Source: Streptomyces sp. JB150
GTDB lineage: Bacteria; Actinomycetota; Actinomycetes; Streptomycetales; Streptomycetaceae
Direction: 5' to 3'
Length of the DNA: 64,000 bases
NCBI RefSeq assembly: GCF_011193355.1
Contig: NZ_CP049780.1
Location: 1,883,207 to 1,947,206, forward strand
A model generated the notes under the pieces. That model made no database searches and had not been told where the DNA came from. It saw only the letters and a program-made list of their open reading frames with translations. Shown here piece after piece: positions 20,258-29,899 of the stretch. The position numbers and the translations under genes are program-made. The stretch's first letter is position 1. Each line of letters starts with the position of its first letter.

Positions 20258-20998
20258 GTGACCACCGTCCGGCTGCCGCTCTTCCCCCTGAACTCGGTGC
20301 TGTTCCCGGGACTCGTCCTCCCGCTGAACGTCTTCGAGGAGCGCTATCGCGCCATGATGCGCGCGCTGCTGAAGACCCCCGAGGACGAACCGCGACGTTT
20401 CGCCGTCGTGGCGATCCGCGACGGCCACGAGGTCGCTCCGAGCGCGCCCGGGATGCCCGATCCGACGTCCGTGCCGGAGCGCGGGCCCGCCGCCGGGTTC
20501 GGCGCGGACCCGGCGAAGGCCTTCCACGGCGTGGGCTGTGTGGCCGACGCCGCCACCATCCGGGAGCGGGCCGACGGCACCTTCGAGGTGCTGGCGACCG
20601 GGACGACCCGGGTGCGGCTGCTGTCGGTGGACGCCTCGGGGCCGTACCTCACCGCCGAGCTGGAGACGCTGCCGGAGGAGCCCGGCGACGAGGCGGGTGC
20701 GCTGGCCGAGGGGGTGCTGCGGGCGTTCCGGCAGTACCAGAAGCGTCTGGCGGGCGCGCGCGAGCGGTCGCTGGCGACCGGCGCGGACCTGCCGGACGAG
20801 CCGTCCGTGGTGTCGTACCTGGTGGCGGCGGCGATGATGCTGGACGTCCCGACCAAGCAGCGGCTGCTCCAGGCGCCGGACACCGCGTCCCGGCTGCGCG
20901 ACGAGCTGACACTCCTGCGCACCGAGACGGCGATCATCCGTACGCTGCCGTCGCTGCCCGCGGCGGAGCTGACCCGCGGGCCGACGAGTCTGAACTAG
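20258..20998 (+). CDS. LON peptidase substrate-binding domain protein
   Basis: A 246-residue protein made of the Lon N-terminal (LAN/PUA-like) domain only: [26 protein letters not shown] is the diagnostic opening, [32 protein letters not shown] the core. The ATPase and protease domains of Lon are absent. Such free domains may act as substrate adaptors; no client is known. It is followed 13 bp later by the YbaK-type gene. Confidence 0.88.
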   Translation: MTTVRLPLFPLNSVLFPGLVLPLNVFEERYRAMMRALLKTPEDEPRRFAVVAIRDGHEVAPSAPGMPDPTSVPERGPAAGFGADPAKAFHGVGCVADAATIRERADGTFEVLATGTTRVRLLSVDASGPYLTAELETLPEEPGDEAGALAEGVLRAFRQYQKRLAGARERSLATGADLPDEPSVVSYLVAAAMMLDVPTKQRLLQAPDTASRLRDELTLLRTETAIIRTLPSLPAAELTRGPTSLN

Positions 20999-21011
20999 AG
21001 GCCGGGAGCCG

Positions 21012-21512
21012 ATGGCGAAGAAATCGAAGAAGCAGCAGCCGGGCGGCACGCCCGCGACGGTCGCGCTGACCGCGGCGGGCGTCGCCTACACGGTGCACGC
21101 CTACGAGCACGACCCGTCCCACCCGTCCTACGGCGAGGAGGCGGCCGAGGCGATGGGCGTCTCCCCCGACCGGGTCTTCAAGACCCTGGTCGCGGACGTG
21201 GACGGCAGCCTCACCGTGGCGGTCGTGCCGGTGGCGGGCCAGCTCGACCTCAAAGCCCTCGCGGCGGCGGTCGGCGGCAAACGCGCGACGATGGCCGACC
21301 CCGCCCTGGCCGAGCGCACCACGGGCTACGTCCGCGGCGGCATCTCGCCGCTCGGCCAGCGCAAGAAGCTCCCCACGGTCCTCGACGCCTCCGCCTCCGC
21401 CCACGCCACGATCTGCGTCTCGGCCGGCCGCCGCGGCCTGGAGGTGGAGCTCGCGCCCGGGGACCTGGCCGCCCTCACCGACGCGACACTGGCCCCGATC
21501 GGCCGCGCGTAG
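21012..21512 (+). CDS. ybaK: Cys-tRNA(Pro) deacylase (YbaK/EbsC family)
   Basis: A 166-residue editing domain that hydrolyses mischarged Cys-tRNA(Pro). After a Lys-rich start (MAKKSKKQQPGG) come YTVHAYEHDPSHPSYGEEAAEAMG, VFKTLVADVDGSLTVAVVPV (catalytic Lys region) and GYVRGGISPLGQRKKLPTVLD, all YbaK signatures. It ends next to a 17-bp tandem array rather than a normal terminator hairpin. Confidence 0.92.
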   Translation: MAKKSKKQQPGGTPATVALTAAGVAYTVHAYEHDPSHPSYGEEAAEAMGVSPDRVFKTLVADVDGSLTVAVVPVAGQLDLKALAAAVGGKRATMADPALAERTTGYVRGGISPLGQRKKLPTVLDASASAHATICVSAGRRGLEVELAPGDLAALTDATLAPIGRA

Positions 21513-21528
21513 CGGCGGGCGGGTGCGC

Positions 21529-21678
21529 GGGTTCCGCGGACCGGCGGGCTCCGGGGACCGGCGGCTTCCGCGAACCAGCAGGCTCCGGGACCGGCGGCTT
21601 CCGCGAACCTGCGGCTTCCACGGCCCTGCGGCTTCCGCGGACCTGCGGACTCCACGGACCGGCGGGTTCCGCGCCCGC
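21529..21678. repeat. Nine-unit tandem array of a 17-bp repeat
   Basis: Head-to-tail copies with consensus GGCTTCCGCGGACCTGC begin at 21529, 21546, 21563, 21580, 21596, 21613, 21630, 21647 and 21664. Seven units are 17 bp, one 16 bp and the last 15 bp; a decayed tenth begins at 21679. There are no spacers. The array fills most of the 203-bp gap between the convergent ybaK and DUF2567 genes. Confidence 0.9.
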
Positions 21679-21715
21679 GGGTCCCGTCGGCCCCTGGCCG
21701 CCGGTGCGGCACGGC

Positions 21716-22387
21716 TCAGTGCGGCGCCGGTTTGCCGGGGTACGGCTGCGGTTCCGGGTCGCGGGGCCCGAAGAGGGCCGTCAGGCCCAGGTGGACCAGG
21801 AGCGCGCCTATGGACCAGGTGAGCAGCGCGCCCTTCGCCGCCAGCTTGAGCGGGGCGGAGAACGCCACGCCCCGGCCCGCCTCCTTGGCGTGGGCGAGGA
21901 CGTCCTGGGCCGGGCCGAGCCAGACGCCGACGCGCCAGGCGAGCAGTGATCCGAGGAGGCCGCCGAGGCCGAGGGCCACCACGACGGGCACGCCCCCGCG
22001 CCGGCGCAGCAGGAAGACCAGGAGACCGCTGAGCGCACCGAAGGCGAGCGCGAGCAGGGTGAACGTTCCGTCGACCCCTGCGGCCTGCTCCCCCTCGGTG
22101 TCCCGGACGTAGACCACCCAGCGCCCGTCCACCACGTCCCCGACCAGCGGCACGCGCGGCGCCAGCCAGTTCCACGCCAGGCCGAGCAGCACGCCGCCGA
22201 GCGCCAGCGCCACCGTGATGACGGCGGCCTCGCGCACCTCGGTCCTCATCCCGGGGCCGTCCTGTCCCGGCCCGCCGTGGGCTCCGTACGCGGTACCCCC
22301 GTACGTCCCGCCGGCGGCCGACGGCGGCCACTGCCGGTGCGCGGACGGTTCTTGCGGCGGCGGAGGGGGAGTCAACGGTGCTGTCAC
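21716..22387 (-). CDS. DUF2567 integral membrane protein
   Basis: A 223-residue protein with a Pro/Gly-rich N-terminus of about 50 residues and four hydrophobic helices (near 54-74, 105-125, 133-153 and 185-205). The loop LAPRVPLVGDVVDGRWVVYVRDTEGEQAAGVDGTF carries the pattern I associate with DUF2567. No enzymatic motif is seen. It is transcribed with, or just after, the ABC transporter pair; the gap to the permease stop is 34 bp. Confidence 0.78.
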   Translation of the reverse strand: MTAPLTPPPPPQEPSAHRQWPPSAAGGTYGGTAYGAHGGPGQDGPGMRTEVREAAVITVALALGGVLLGLAWNWLAPRVPLVGDVVDGRWVVYVRDTEGEQAAGVDGTFTLLALAFGALSGLLVFLLRRRGGVPVVVALGLGGLLGSLLAWRVGVWLGPAQDVLAHAKEAGRGVAFSAPLKLAAKGALLTWSIGALLVHLGLTALFGPRDPEPQPYPGKPAPH

Positions 22388-22421
22388 CCTGACATCGTGC
22401 CAGGCGCGCGCACCGCACGCG

Positions 22422-23246
22422 TCACCGGACGGCGGCCCGCCGGTAGGCCCACGTGGCGACGGCCAGCGAGATCACCCCGACCCCGGCGCACACCGCGAGG
22501 TCACCGGCGACGGCGGCCCAGTCGGGGTGGGCCGAGAAGGTGTGCGCGTACGCCTCCACGCCGTACGTCGACGGCAGCAGGTCCCGGGCCAGGCGGATGA
22601 GCGCCGGCATCCGGTCGGGCGGCAGCACGCCCAGCAGCAGCGCCGCCGACATGCCCAGCTGCCCGAGCAGCGTGGCCAGCTCCGGCCGGGGCGCGAGCAG
22701 TCCGCACGCGGCCCCGAGCCCGGCGAGCGCGGCCCCGGCGAGCGGGACGACCGCGAAGAGGATCCACAGGTGGGTGAGCGGGAGGCCGAACAGCAGGCAG
22801 CCGACGACCGCGGTCACGAAGGTGCCGGGGAGGGTGAAGGAGGCGTACGCGCCCGCCGCCCCGAGCACCACCGCGGCGGGCGGCACCGGCAGGGTGGCGT
22901 AGTGGTCGAGCCCGCCGGTGGCGCGCAGCTGTCCGAAGTACTGCGCGAGCAGGTTCAGCGCGACGAACGCGACGACCACGACCGACGAGCCGGCCACGAC
23001 GTACCGCGCCTCGCCGCCGCCGTCCACCACCCCGCGCATCATGATCATGATGCCGACGGACTGGAAGGTCGCCACGAACAGCAGCGGGATGCGCGCCACC
23101 CGCGCCCGCGACAGCTGCGCCCGGTACACGGCGCACAGCGCCGGCCACAGCCGGGCGGCCGGCGCCAGCTCGGCGGCCGGACGGCGCGCCTCCTCGTCGC
23201 CGGCCAGGGCACTCCCCGGCAGAACCTCTGCGGGTACGACACTCAC
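22422..23246 (-). CDS. ABC-2 type transporter permease
   Basis: A 274-residue membrane protein with six hydrophobic helices in the ABC-2 export pattern: a cytoplasmic amphipathic N-terminus (LWPALCAVYRAQLSRARVARIPLLF) and the family segment LLPSTYGVEAYAHTF before the last helix. It pairs with the ATPase gene immediately upstream (75 bp away). Substrate unknown; such two-gene systems export drugs, lipids or peptides. Confidence 0.86.
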   Translation of the reverse strand: MSVVPAEVLPGSALAGDEEARRPAAELAPAARLWPALCAVYRAQLSRARVARIPLLFVATFQSVGIMIMMRGVVDGGGEARYVVAGSSVVVVAFVALNLLAQYFGQLRATGGLDHYATLPVPPAAVVLGAAGAYASFTLPGTFVTAVVGCLLFGLPLTHLWILFAVVPLAGAALAGLGAACGLLAPRPELATLLGQLGMSAALLLGVLPPDRMPALIRLARDLLPSTYGVEAYAHTFSAHPDWAAVAGDLAVCAGVGVISLAVATWAYRRAAVR

Positions 23247-23321
23247 GCGACGCTGCTCCTCTTCACTGCGGCGTTCCCTTGGCGGTGGCCCTGTTCCGTA
23301 CGCACGCGGCGGCCCGGCTGC

Positions 23322-24341
23322 TCATGCCTTCACCAGCCCCTGCCGCGCGGCCCCGCCGAGCGCCATGTACACGTCCTCCAGGCTCGGCGTGGTCAGCGTG
23401 AAGTCGTCCAGCGCGGCGAAGGCGGCCCCGCCGGTGACGGTGGAGACGACCGCGCGGGCCTCCTCGGGTGCCAGCCGCAGTGTCCAGCGGCGCCCCGACT
23501 CCTCGGCCCGGTCGCGCAGCGCGGCGACCTCCGGAACGTCCAGCGGCGCCCGCTCCCGCCACACCAGGTCGACCCGCACCTCGCCGGCCACCCGCTCCTT
23601 GAGCCCGGCGGGGGTGTCGCAGGCGATCACCCGGCCCTGGTCGAGCACGGCGACCCGGTCGAGGACGGTCTCCGCCTCGATGACGTTGTGGGTGACCAGC
23701 ACGACCGTGGTGCCGCGCTCGGCCCGGCGCCGGTCGACGGCGGACCACACCGCGCGCCGCGCCACCGGGTCCATCGCGGCGGTCGGCTCGTCCAGCACCA
23801 GCAGCGGCCGCTCGCCCACCAGCGCGGCGGCGAAGCAGGCCAGCCGCCGCTGCCCGCCGGAGAGCTTCTTCAGCGGCCGGCCGGCGATCGGGGCGAGCCC
23901 GAGTTCGTCGAGTACGGCGTCCCGCTCGGCCCGGGCCCGCCGGGCGTCCAGGCCGCGCAGCCGCCCGGTGGTCTCGGCGGCGAGCGAGACGGTCAGCTCG
24001 TCCAGGGCGGTGGACTCCTGGCCCAGGTAGGCGAGGATGCGCGAGGCGCGCTCGGGGTGGCGCACGATGTCGTGGCCGAGGATCTCCACGCTGCCGCTGT
24101 CGGGTCTCATCAGCCCGGTCAGCTGGCGCACGAGGGTGGACTTGCCGGCCCCGTTCGGCCCGAGCAGCCCGAAGACCTCACCGCGCCGCACATCGAGCCG
24201 TACGTCGTCGGTGGCCCGCACCGCGGGCGTCCCCGGCACCCCGCGCCGCCCCCGGGTCGCGGGGTAGGTCTTGGTCAGTCCGCGCACCGCGCACACGACC
24301 TCACCCCTGTCCCCCATGACCTGTGCCGCGCGCGTACTCAC
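23322..24341 (-). CDS. ABC transporter ATP-binding protein
   Basis: A 339-residue ATPase. Walker A GLLGPNGAGKST, Q-loop GQEST, signature KLSGGQRRL, Walker B LLVLDEPTAAMD and switch His in VTHNVIEAE are all intact. The C-terminal 90 residues match the extra domain of drug-export ATPases (DrrA-like). It starts at GTG 24341, 8 nt after a TAGGCT box; an internal ATG (24317) is less likely. It partners with the permease at 22422-23246. Confidence 0.93.
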   Translation of the reverse strand: MSTRAAQVMGDRGEVVCAVRGLTKTYPATRGRRGVPGTPAVRATDDVRLDVRRGEVFGLLGPNGAGKSTLVRQLTGLMRPDSGSVEILGHDIVRHPERASRILAYLGQESTALDELTVSLAAETTGRLRGLDARRARAERDAVLDELGLAPIAGRPLKKLSGGQRRLACFAAALVGERPLLVLDEPTAAMDPVARRAVWSAVDRRRAERGTTVVLVTHNVIEAETVLDRVAVLDQGRVIACDTPAGLKERVAGEVRVDLVWRERAPLDVPEVAALRDRAEESGRRWTLRLAPEEARAVVSTVTGGAAFAALDDFTLTTPSLEDVYMALGGAARQGLVKA

Positions 24342-24349
24342 AAGGGACG

Positions 24350-24355
24350 AGCCTA
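24350..24355 (-). promoter_or_regulatory. TAGGCT -10 box, leaderless start of the ABC ATPase gene
   Basis: TAGGCT on the minus strand lies 8 nt before the GTG at 24341. No Shine-Dalgarno is seen. Confidence 0.45.
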
Positions 24356-24466
24356 CGGGGTGCCGGACCGGCCTCCGCGCGCGGGGCGCCCTGAGGATCG
24401 ACGGATCCGGCGGTCCCCGTCGCCGCGCGCGTTCCGCGCGGCGCGGTCCTCCCCGGCGACCTGCGG

Positions 24467-25690
24467 CTACTCGCCCGCGGGCGTGCGCTCCGCCCCGGTG
24501 CGGGCGTCGACCTCGCGCCAGAAGCCGGCCCGGATGGCGTAGCGGTCGTGCTCGTCGATCTGGTCGTCCTTGTGGGCCAGCAGCCCGAACCGGGCGGCGT
24601 AGCGCAGCAGCTCCCCGTCGATGCGGTGCGGGATGCGCGGGTACATCGCGGACAGCCGCTGGAGGTGTCCCTGGTCCCCCAGCCGGGAGATCCACCGCCG
24701 GGCGAAGACCTGACCCACCTCGTAGGGGTCGCCGCCGACCGTGGTGATGTCCTCCTCCCGGTCTGCCCATCGCTGCTCGGCGGTGGTCAGCTGGGCGAGG
24801 GTCGGCATGGCCAGGGCCTCGGGCGGCTCGGAGACGACACCGGGGCGGTCCACCCATCCTTTGTCGGAGGACCAGCGCAGGGTGGCGGTGGCGGGGTGCT
24901 GGGCGGCCGGCTGAGCGCCGTGCGCGCGCAGGGCGGCGAGGTCCTTGGGCGTCGGGACGCCCTTGGAGGCGGGCACCCGGTCCTGGGTGCCGTTCTGCGC
25001 GGCCGGGGCGGGATGCGGGGCCTGCTCGGCGGGCCGCTCCGCCGCGCCGAGCGCGGACTCGGGCAGCGGCGCGGACAGGATCGCGGCGATCTCGGGGCGC
25101 GGCGCGGGCGGCGGCGCGCACACCCCGCCCGTCTCCTTCGCGCGGACCGCCTTGGTGATCCACGCCCGGTCCAGCACGCGCCGCTCGTCGGCCTCGGCGA
25201 CCAGGTCCTCGGACTGGTTGTAGTCGCCGTCGGCGGCCTGGACGGCCCACAGGTGGACGGCCACACCGTGTTCCTTGGCGGCCATCATGCCCGGCAGCAG
25301 GTCGCCGTCGCCGGTGACCAGGACGACGTCGGAGCAGGCCCGGTTGCGGGCCAGCTCGGTCAGTTCGGCGTGCATGGCGGCGTCCACGCCCTTCTGCGCC
25401 CAGCGGCCGTCGCTGCGGGTCAGCGCGCCCAGCCGGACGGTGACCCGGGGCATCACGCGCAGCCGGCGGTGCTCGGGCTGCGGGACGCGGTCGGGGGCGC
25501 CGTCGAACCAGTAGATGCGCAGCAGCGGCTGCTGGGTGTCCGACTCGGCGCGTTCCCTCAGCCCTTGGATGAGGGCGGCGTGGTCGACGGTGATCCGGGA
25601 CCGCGAGGGCTCCCCGGCGAGGAGGCTCGCCGCGGCCCCCAGCAGATACCCGGCGTCCACCAGGACGATGCAGCGGTCCACGCGACTCAC
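24467..25690 (-). CDS. NYN domain protein (PIN-like putative ribonuclease)
   Basis: A 407-residue protein. The N-terminal NYN/PIN-like domain (1-180) shows the acidic pattern of this nuclease fold: CIVLVDAGYLLG, RIYWFDGAPD, KGVDAAMHAELTELA and DVVLVTGDGDLLPGMMAAKEHG. A Pro/Ala-rich linker follows, and a C-terminal helical region (about 280-400: ADREEDITTVGGDPYEVGQVFARRW) that I cannot assign. The Asp residues could form a metal-dependent RNase site. It has its own ribosome site (GAGGGTGAG), and targets are unknown. Confidence 0.85.
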   Translation of the reverse strand: MSRVDRCIVLVDAGYLLGAAASLLAGEPSRSRITVDHAALIQGLRERAESDTQQPLLRIYWFDGAPDRVPQPEHRRLRVMPRVTVRLGALTRSDGRWAQKGVDAAMHAELTELARNRACSDVVLVTGDGDLLPGMMAAKEHGVAVHLWAVQAADGDYNQSEDLVAEADERRVLDRAWITKAVRAKETGGVCAPPPAPRPEIAAILSAPLPESALGAAERPAEQAPHPAPAAQNGTQDRVPASKGVPTPKDLAALRAHGAQPAAQHPATATLRWSSDKGWVDRPGVVSEPPEALAMPTLAQLTTAEQRWADREEDITTVGGDPYEVGQVFARRWISRLGDQGHLQRLSAMYPRIPHRIDGELLRYAARFGLLAHKDDQIDEHDRYAIRAGFWREVDARTGAERTPAGE

Positions 25691-25925
25691 CCTCTTCCCG
25701 GGAGGTTTGCTTCGGGCTTCCTTCGAGTCTGCCCGACGGCGCGAGGGTTAACGGCCCGAACTCGATCTTCGGCGTGGCGTTTGTGGGAATCGGCCGCCGG
25801 CCGCGCCCCGCGCGCGCTCCGACGAGCCGTGTCACGCACGGTAATTGTCCGACATGCGCGCCGTGTCGGCCTGTGTGAATCTGGTCCCGGCCCTGGCCCC
25901 TAGATCCCCCACAGGAGGCAGAACC

Positions 25926-26090
25926 ATGGCCAAGAACAAGAATCGTGACCGTAAGCCGTCGCAGCCCGAGCGTGCGCCGCGCCGAGCCGAGCACTCCGTG
26001 ATGGAGTCGCCGGCCGAGCAGCCCTCCCCGCAGGTGACCCCGGTCGATCTGGCCCGCAAGGGCCGGCAGAAGCGCTTCGGCCACAACTGA
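25926..26090 (+). CDS. Small basic conserved protein
   Basis: A 54-residue hydrophilic protein rich in Lys, Arg, Gln and Pro (MAKNKNRDRKPSQPERAPRR, ending RKGRQKRFGHN). It has an excellent ribosome site (AGGAGG, 7 nt spacing), which decides this start over the upstream frame at 25845. No known domain and probably disordered; a similar small protein lies beside dnaE in Streptomyces as I recall. Function unknown. It converges on dnaE. Confidence 0.75.
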   Translation: MAKNKNRDRKPSQPERAPRRAEHSVMESPAEQPSPQVTPVDLARKGRQKRFGHN

Positions 26091-26130
26091 CGTCCGCCTG
26101 ACGGGCCGTTGACGCCCGGACACGCGAACC

Positions 26131-26160
26131 AGGGGCGCATCCCGCGGGGGGTGCGCCCCT
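26131..26160. terminator. Bidirectional terminator between the small basic gene and dnaE
   Basis: Arms 26131-26139 and 26152-26160 pair perfectly (9 bp) and extend by a G-T and three G-C pairs. It lies between two convergent stop codons. Confidence 0.82.
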
Positions 26161-26184
26161 TGCGCTGTGCCGAGCCGCGTACGG

Positions 26185-29100
26185 CTAGCCGGCCAGGCAG
26201 GACGGGCCGAGCAGCACCTTGAGGTCGCCGAAGAGGGCCGGGTCGGGCTTCACCCGGTGCCGGTCGAGGCGCAGCACGGTCGTCTTGGTGGGCCCCTGGA
26301 GCTTGATCCGCACCTCGCTGTCGCCCTTGTGGTGGCTGAGGACCTCGCCGAGGCGGCTGACGAGCGGCGGGGTGACCTTGACCGCCGGGATGGTGAGGAC
26401 GACCGGCGCGTTGGTGCCCGCGTTGGACAGGTCCGGGACCATCAGCTCCATCGCGACCAGCCGCGGCACGTCCTCCCGCTTGTCGAGGCGGCCCTTGACG
26501 AACACCACGGCGTCCTCGACGAGTTGGGTGGAGACCAGCTGGTAGGTCGCCGGGAAGAACATGCACTCGATGGAGCCGGCCAGGTCCTCGACGGTGGCGA
26601 TGGCCCAGGCGTTGCCCTGCTTGGTCATCTTGCGCTGGAGGCCGGAGATGATGCCGCCGATGGTGACGACCGCGCCGTCGCCGAAATCGCCGCCGGTGAG
26701 CTGGGCGATGCCCGCGTCGGCCTTGTCGGTCAGCACGTGTTCCAGGCCGAAGAGCGGGTGGTCCGAGACGTACAGGCCGAGCATCTCGCGCTCCTGGGCG
26801 AGCAGATACGTCTTGTCCCACTCCTCGGTGGAGAACTCCACGTCGAGTCCGAAGCCGGGCTCGTCGCTGCTCTCGTCGCCCATGCCGCCGAAGAGGTCGA
26901 ACTGGCCCTCGGCCTCCTTGCGCTTGACCGCGACCACGTTGTCGATCATCGGCTCGTACTGCGCCATCAGGCCCTTGCGGGTGTGGCCGAGGGAGTCGAA
27001 GGCGCCGGCCTTGATCAGGGACTCGGTGGTGCGCTTGTTGCAGACGACCGCGTCGACCTTGTCGAGGTAGTCGGGGAAGGAGGTGTACTTCCCCTTGGCC
27101 TTGCGGCACTTGATGATCGACTCGACCACGTTGGTGCCGACGTTGCGCACCGCGGACAGGCCGAAGAGGATCACGTCGTCGCCCTGGGCGGCGAAGTTGG
27201 ACTCCGACTCGTTGACGTTCGGCGGGAGCACCCGGATGCCCATGCGGCGGCACTCGTTGAGGTAGACGGCCGACTTGTCCTTGTCGTCCTTCACCGAGGT
27301 CAGCAGCGCCGCCATGTACTCGGCGGGGTGGTTCGCCTTGAGGTACGCGGTCCAGTAGGAGACCAGGCCGTACGCGGCGGAGTGGGCCTTGTTGAACGCG
27401 TATCCGGCGAAGGGGACCAGCACGTCCCACAGCGCCTGGATGGCCTCGTCGCTGTAGCCGTTCTTGCGGGCGCCGGCCTGGAAGATGACGAAGTTCTTCT
27501 CCAGCTCCTCCGGCTTCTTCTTGCCCATGACGCGGCGGAGGATGTCGGCCTCGCCGAGCGAGTAGCCGGCGATGATCTGGGCGGCCTTCTGCACCTGCTC
27601 CTGGTAGACGATCAGGCCGTAGGTGACGTCCAGGACCTCCTTGAGCGGTTCCTCCAGCTCGGGGTGGATCGGGGTGATCTCCTGCTGGCCGTTCTTGCGC
27701 AGCGCGTAGTTGATGTGCGAGTTCATGCCCATCGGGCCCGGCCGGTACAGGGCCGAGACGGCGGAGATGTCCTCGAAGTTGTCGGGCTTCATCATGCGCA
27801 GCAGGGAGCGCATGGGGCCGCCGTCGAACTGGAAGACGCCGAGGGTGTCGCCGCGCTGGAGCAGTTCGAAGGTCGTGGGGTCGTCGAGCGGGAGGCTCAG
27901 GAGATCGATGTCGATCCCCTTGTTGGCCTTCACCATCTTGACGGCGTCGTCCATGATCGTGAGGTTGCGCAGGCCCAGGAAGTCCATCTTCAGCAGGCCG
28001 AGCGACTCACAGCTCGGGTAGTCCCACTGGGTGATGGTCACGCCGTCGGTGTGCCTCACCCAGACGGGGACGTGCTCGGTGATGGTCTCGCTGGACATGA
28101 TCACGCCGGCCGCGTGGACGCCCATCTGCCGGACCAGGCCCTCCACGCCGCGCGCGGTGTCGATGACCTTCTTCACGTCCGGCTCGTTCTCGTACATCGC
28201 CCGGACCTCGCCCGCCTCCGAGTAGCGGGGGTGGCTGGGGTCGGTGATGCCGGAGAGCGGGATGCCCTTGCCGAGGACGTCCGGCGGCATGGCCTTGGTG
28301 ATCCGGTCGCCCATCGCGTACGGGTAGCCCAGCACGCGCGCGGAGTCCTTGATGGCGTTCTTGGCCTTGATGGTGCCGTAGGTGCCGATCATGGCGACCT
28401 TGTCGGCGCCGTACTTCTCCGTCACGTACCGGATCACCTCGACGCGCCGGCGCTCGTCGAAGTCGATGTCGACGTCGGGCATCGAGATGCGCTCGGGGTT
28501 GAGGAACCGCTCGAAGATCAGGCCGTGCGGGATCGGGTCGAGGTCGGTGATGCCGAGGGCGTAGGCGACGATCGAGCCGGCCGCGGAGCCACGGCCGGGG
28601 CCGACGGCGATGCCCTGCTTCTTGGCCCACATGATGAAGTCGGCGACGACGAGGAAGTAGCCCGGGAAGCCCATCGAGATGATGGTGTCCATCTCGTACT
28701 CGACCTGCTTCATGCGGTCGTCCGGGATGCCGTCCGGGAAGCGGCGGTGCATGCCGCGCATGGTCTCCTCGCGGAACCAGCTGACCTCGGTGTAGCCCTC
28801 GGGGATGTCGAACTTGGGCATGAGGTCGCGCTTCTGGAACATGCCGGTGGTGTCGACCATCTCGGCGATCAGCGCGGTGTTGGCGCAGCCCTGCTGCCAG
28901 GCGTCCGAGGAGTCGATGGCGTACATCTCCTCGGTCGACTTCAGGTAGTAGCCGGTGCCGTCGAACTTGAAGCGGTCCGGGTCGGAGAGGTTCTTGCCGG
29001 TCTGGATGCACAGCAGGGCGTCGTGGGCGCCGGCCTCGTGCGCGTAGGTGTAGTGCGAGTCGTTGGTGACCAGCGGGGGGATGCCGAGCTTCTTGGCGAT

Positions 29101-29724
29101 GTCGAGCAGGCCGTCGCGGACCCGGCGCTCGATCTCGATGCCGTGGTCCATCAGCTCCAGGAAGTAGCGGTCCTTGCCGAAGATGTCCTGGTAGTCGGCG
29201 GCGGCCTTCAGGGCCTCGTCGAAGTGGCCGAGGCGCAGCCGGGTCTGCACCTCGCCGGAGGGGCAGCCGGTGGAGGCGACGATGCCCTCGGACCACTTGG
29301 CGATGGTCTCCTTGTCCATCCGGGGCCACTTCTGCAGCCAGCCCTCGGCGTACGCGTCCGAGGAGAGCCGGAAGAGGTTGTGCAGACCGGTCTTGTTCAC
29401 CGCCCACATCGTCTTGTGGGTGTAGCCACCGGAGCCGGAGACGTCGTCGCGCTTCTGGTGCGGCTGGCCCCACAGGATCTTGCGCTTGTTGCGCCGGGAC
29501 TCCGGGGCGACGTACGCCTCGATCCCGATGATCGGGGTGATTCCGGCCTTCTTCGCGGAGTGGAAGAAGTCGTACGCGCCGTGCAGGTTGCCGTGGTCGG
29601 ACATGGCGATGTGTGTCATGCCCATCTCATTGCAGGCGTTGAACATGTCCTTCAGCCGCGCGGCACCGTCCAGCAGCGAGTACTGGGTGTGGACGTGCAG
29701 GTGCGTGAACGGCGGCTTTGACAC
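26185..29724 (-). CDS. dnaE: DNA polymerase III alpha subunit
   Basis: The 1179-residue replicative polymerase. The N-terminal PHP domain starts [20 protein letters not shown] with MSDHGNLHG. The palm domain has [23 protein letters not shown] and the catalytic acidic motif [13 protein letters not shown]. The helix-hairpin-helix and OB regions follow, including [16 protein letters not shown]. Length and order are those of actinobacterial DnaE1. It starts at GTG 29724 with GGAGG about 8 nt upstream. Confidence 0.98.
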   Translation of the reverse strand: MSKPPFTHLHVHTQYSLLDGAARLKDMFNACNEMGMTHIAMSDHGNLHGAYDFFHSAKKAGITPIIGIEAYVAPESRRNKRKILWGQPHQKRDDVSGSGGYTHKTMWAVNKTGLHNLFRLSSDAYAEGWLQKWPRMDKETIAKWSEGIVASTGCPSGEVQTRLRLGHFDEALKAAADYQDIFGKDRYFLELMDHGIEIERRVRDGLLDIAKKLGIPPLVTNDSHYTYAHEAGAHDALLCIQTGKNLSDPDRFKFDGTGYYLKSTEEMYAIDSSDAWQQGCANTALIAEMVDTTGMFQKRDLMPKFDIPEGYTEVSWFREETMRGMHRRFPDGIPDDRMKQVEYEMDTIISMGFPGYFLVVADFIMWAKKQGIAVGPGRGSAAGSIVAYALGITDLDPIPHGLIFERFLNPERISMPDVDIDFDERRRVEVIRYVTEKYGADKVAMIGTYGTIKAKNAIKDSARVLGYPYAMGDRITKAMPPDVLGKGIPLSGITDPSHPRYSEAGEVRAMYENEPDVKKVIDTARGVEGLVRQMGVHAAGVIMSSETITEHVPVWVRHTDGVTITQWDYPSCESLGLLKMDFLGLRNLTIMDDAVKMVKANKGIDIDLLSLPLDDPTTFELLQRGDTLGVFQFDGGPMRSLLRMMKPDNFEDISAVSALYRPGPMGMNSHINYALRKNGQQEITPIHPELEEPLKEVLDVTYGLIVYQEQVQKAAQIIAGYSLGEADILRRVMGKKKPEELEKNFVIFQAGARKNGYSDEAIQALWDVLVPFAGYAFNKAHSAAYGLVSYWTAYLKANHPAEYMAALLTSVKDDKDKSAVYLNECRRMGIRVLPPNVNESESNFAAQGDDVILFGLSAVRNVGTNVVESIIKCRKAKGKYTSFPDYLDKVDAVVCNKRTTESLIKAGAFDSLGHTRKGLMAQYEPMIDNVVAVKRKEAEGQFDLFGGMGDESSDEPGFGLDVEFSTEEWDKTYLLAQEREMLGLYVSDHPLFGLEHVLTDKADAGIAQLTGGDFGDGAVVTIGGIISGLQRKMTKQGNAWAIATVEDLAGSIECMFFPATYQLVSTQLVEDAVVFVKGRLDKREDVPRLVAMELMVPDLSNAGTNAPVVLTIPAVKVTPPLVSRLGEVLSHHKGDSEVRIKLQGPTKTTVLRLDRHRVKPDPALFGDLKVLLGPSCLAG

Positions 29725-29899
29725 GGTGCGGCCTCCAAGGAGAACACTCGGTGAGGGGTGGGCGGACAGTTCGGGGGTCAGCGTCGAAGTCTATGCCGCG
29801 GGACTGACACTCCGCGGGCACTCATGCGTACCGTCGGACGTTGCAAGGGGACGGACGCTCCGTCCGCCCAGGTCACGCACCACCAGGAGGCACCCAGCG

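Noticed and set aside
21529..21678. Possible CRISPR array
   Set aside because: The units abut without unique spacers, are only 17 bp and there are no cas genes nearby.
26167..29721. 1184-residue open frame antisense to dnaE
   Set aside because: It mirrors the dnaE codons; long antisense frames are expected at this GC. Composition is Val/Gly/Ala/His-rich without domains.
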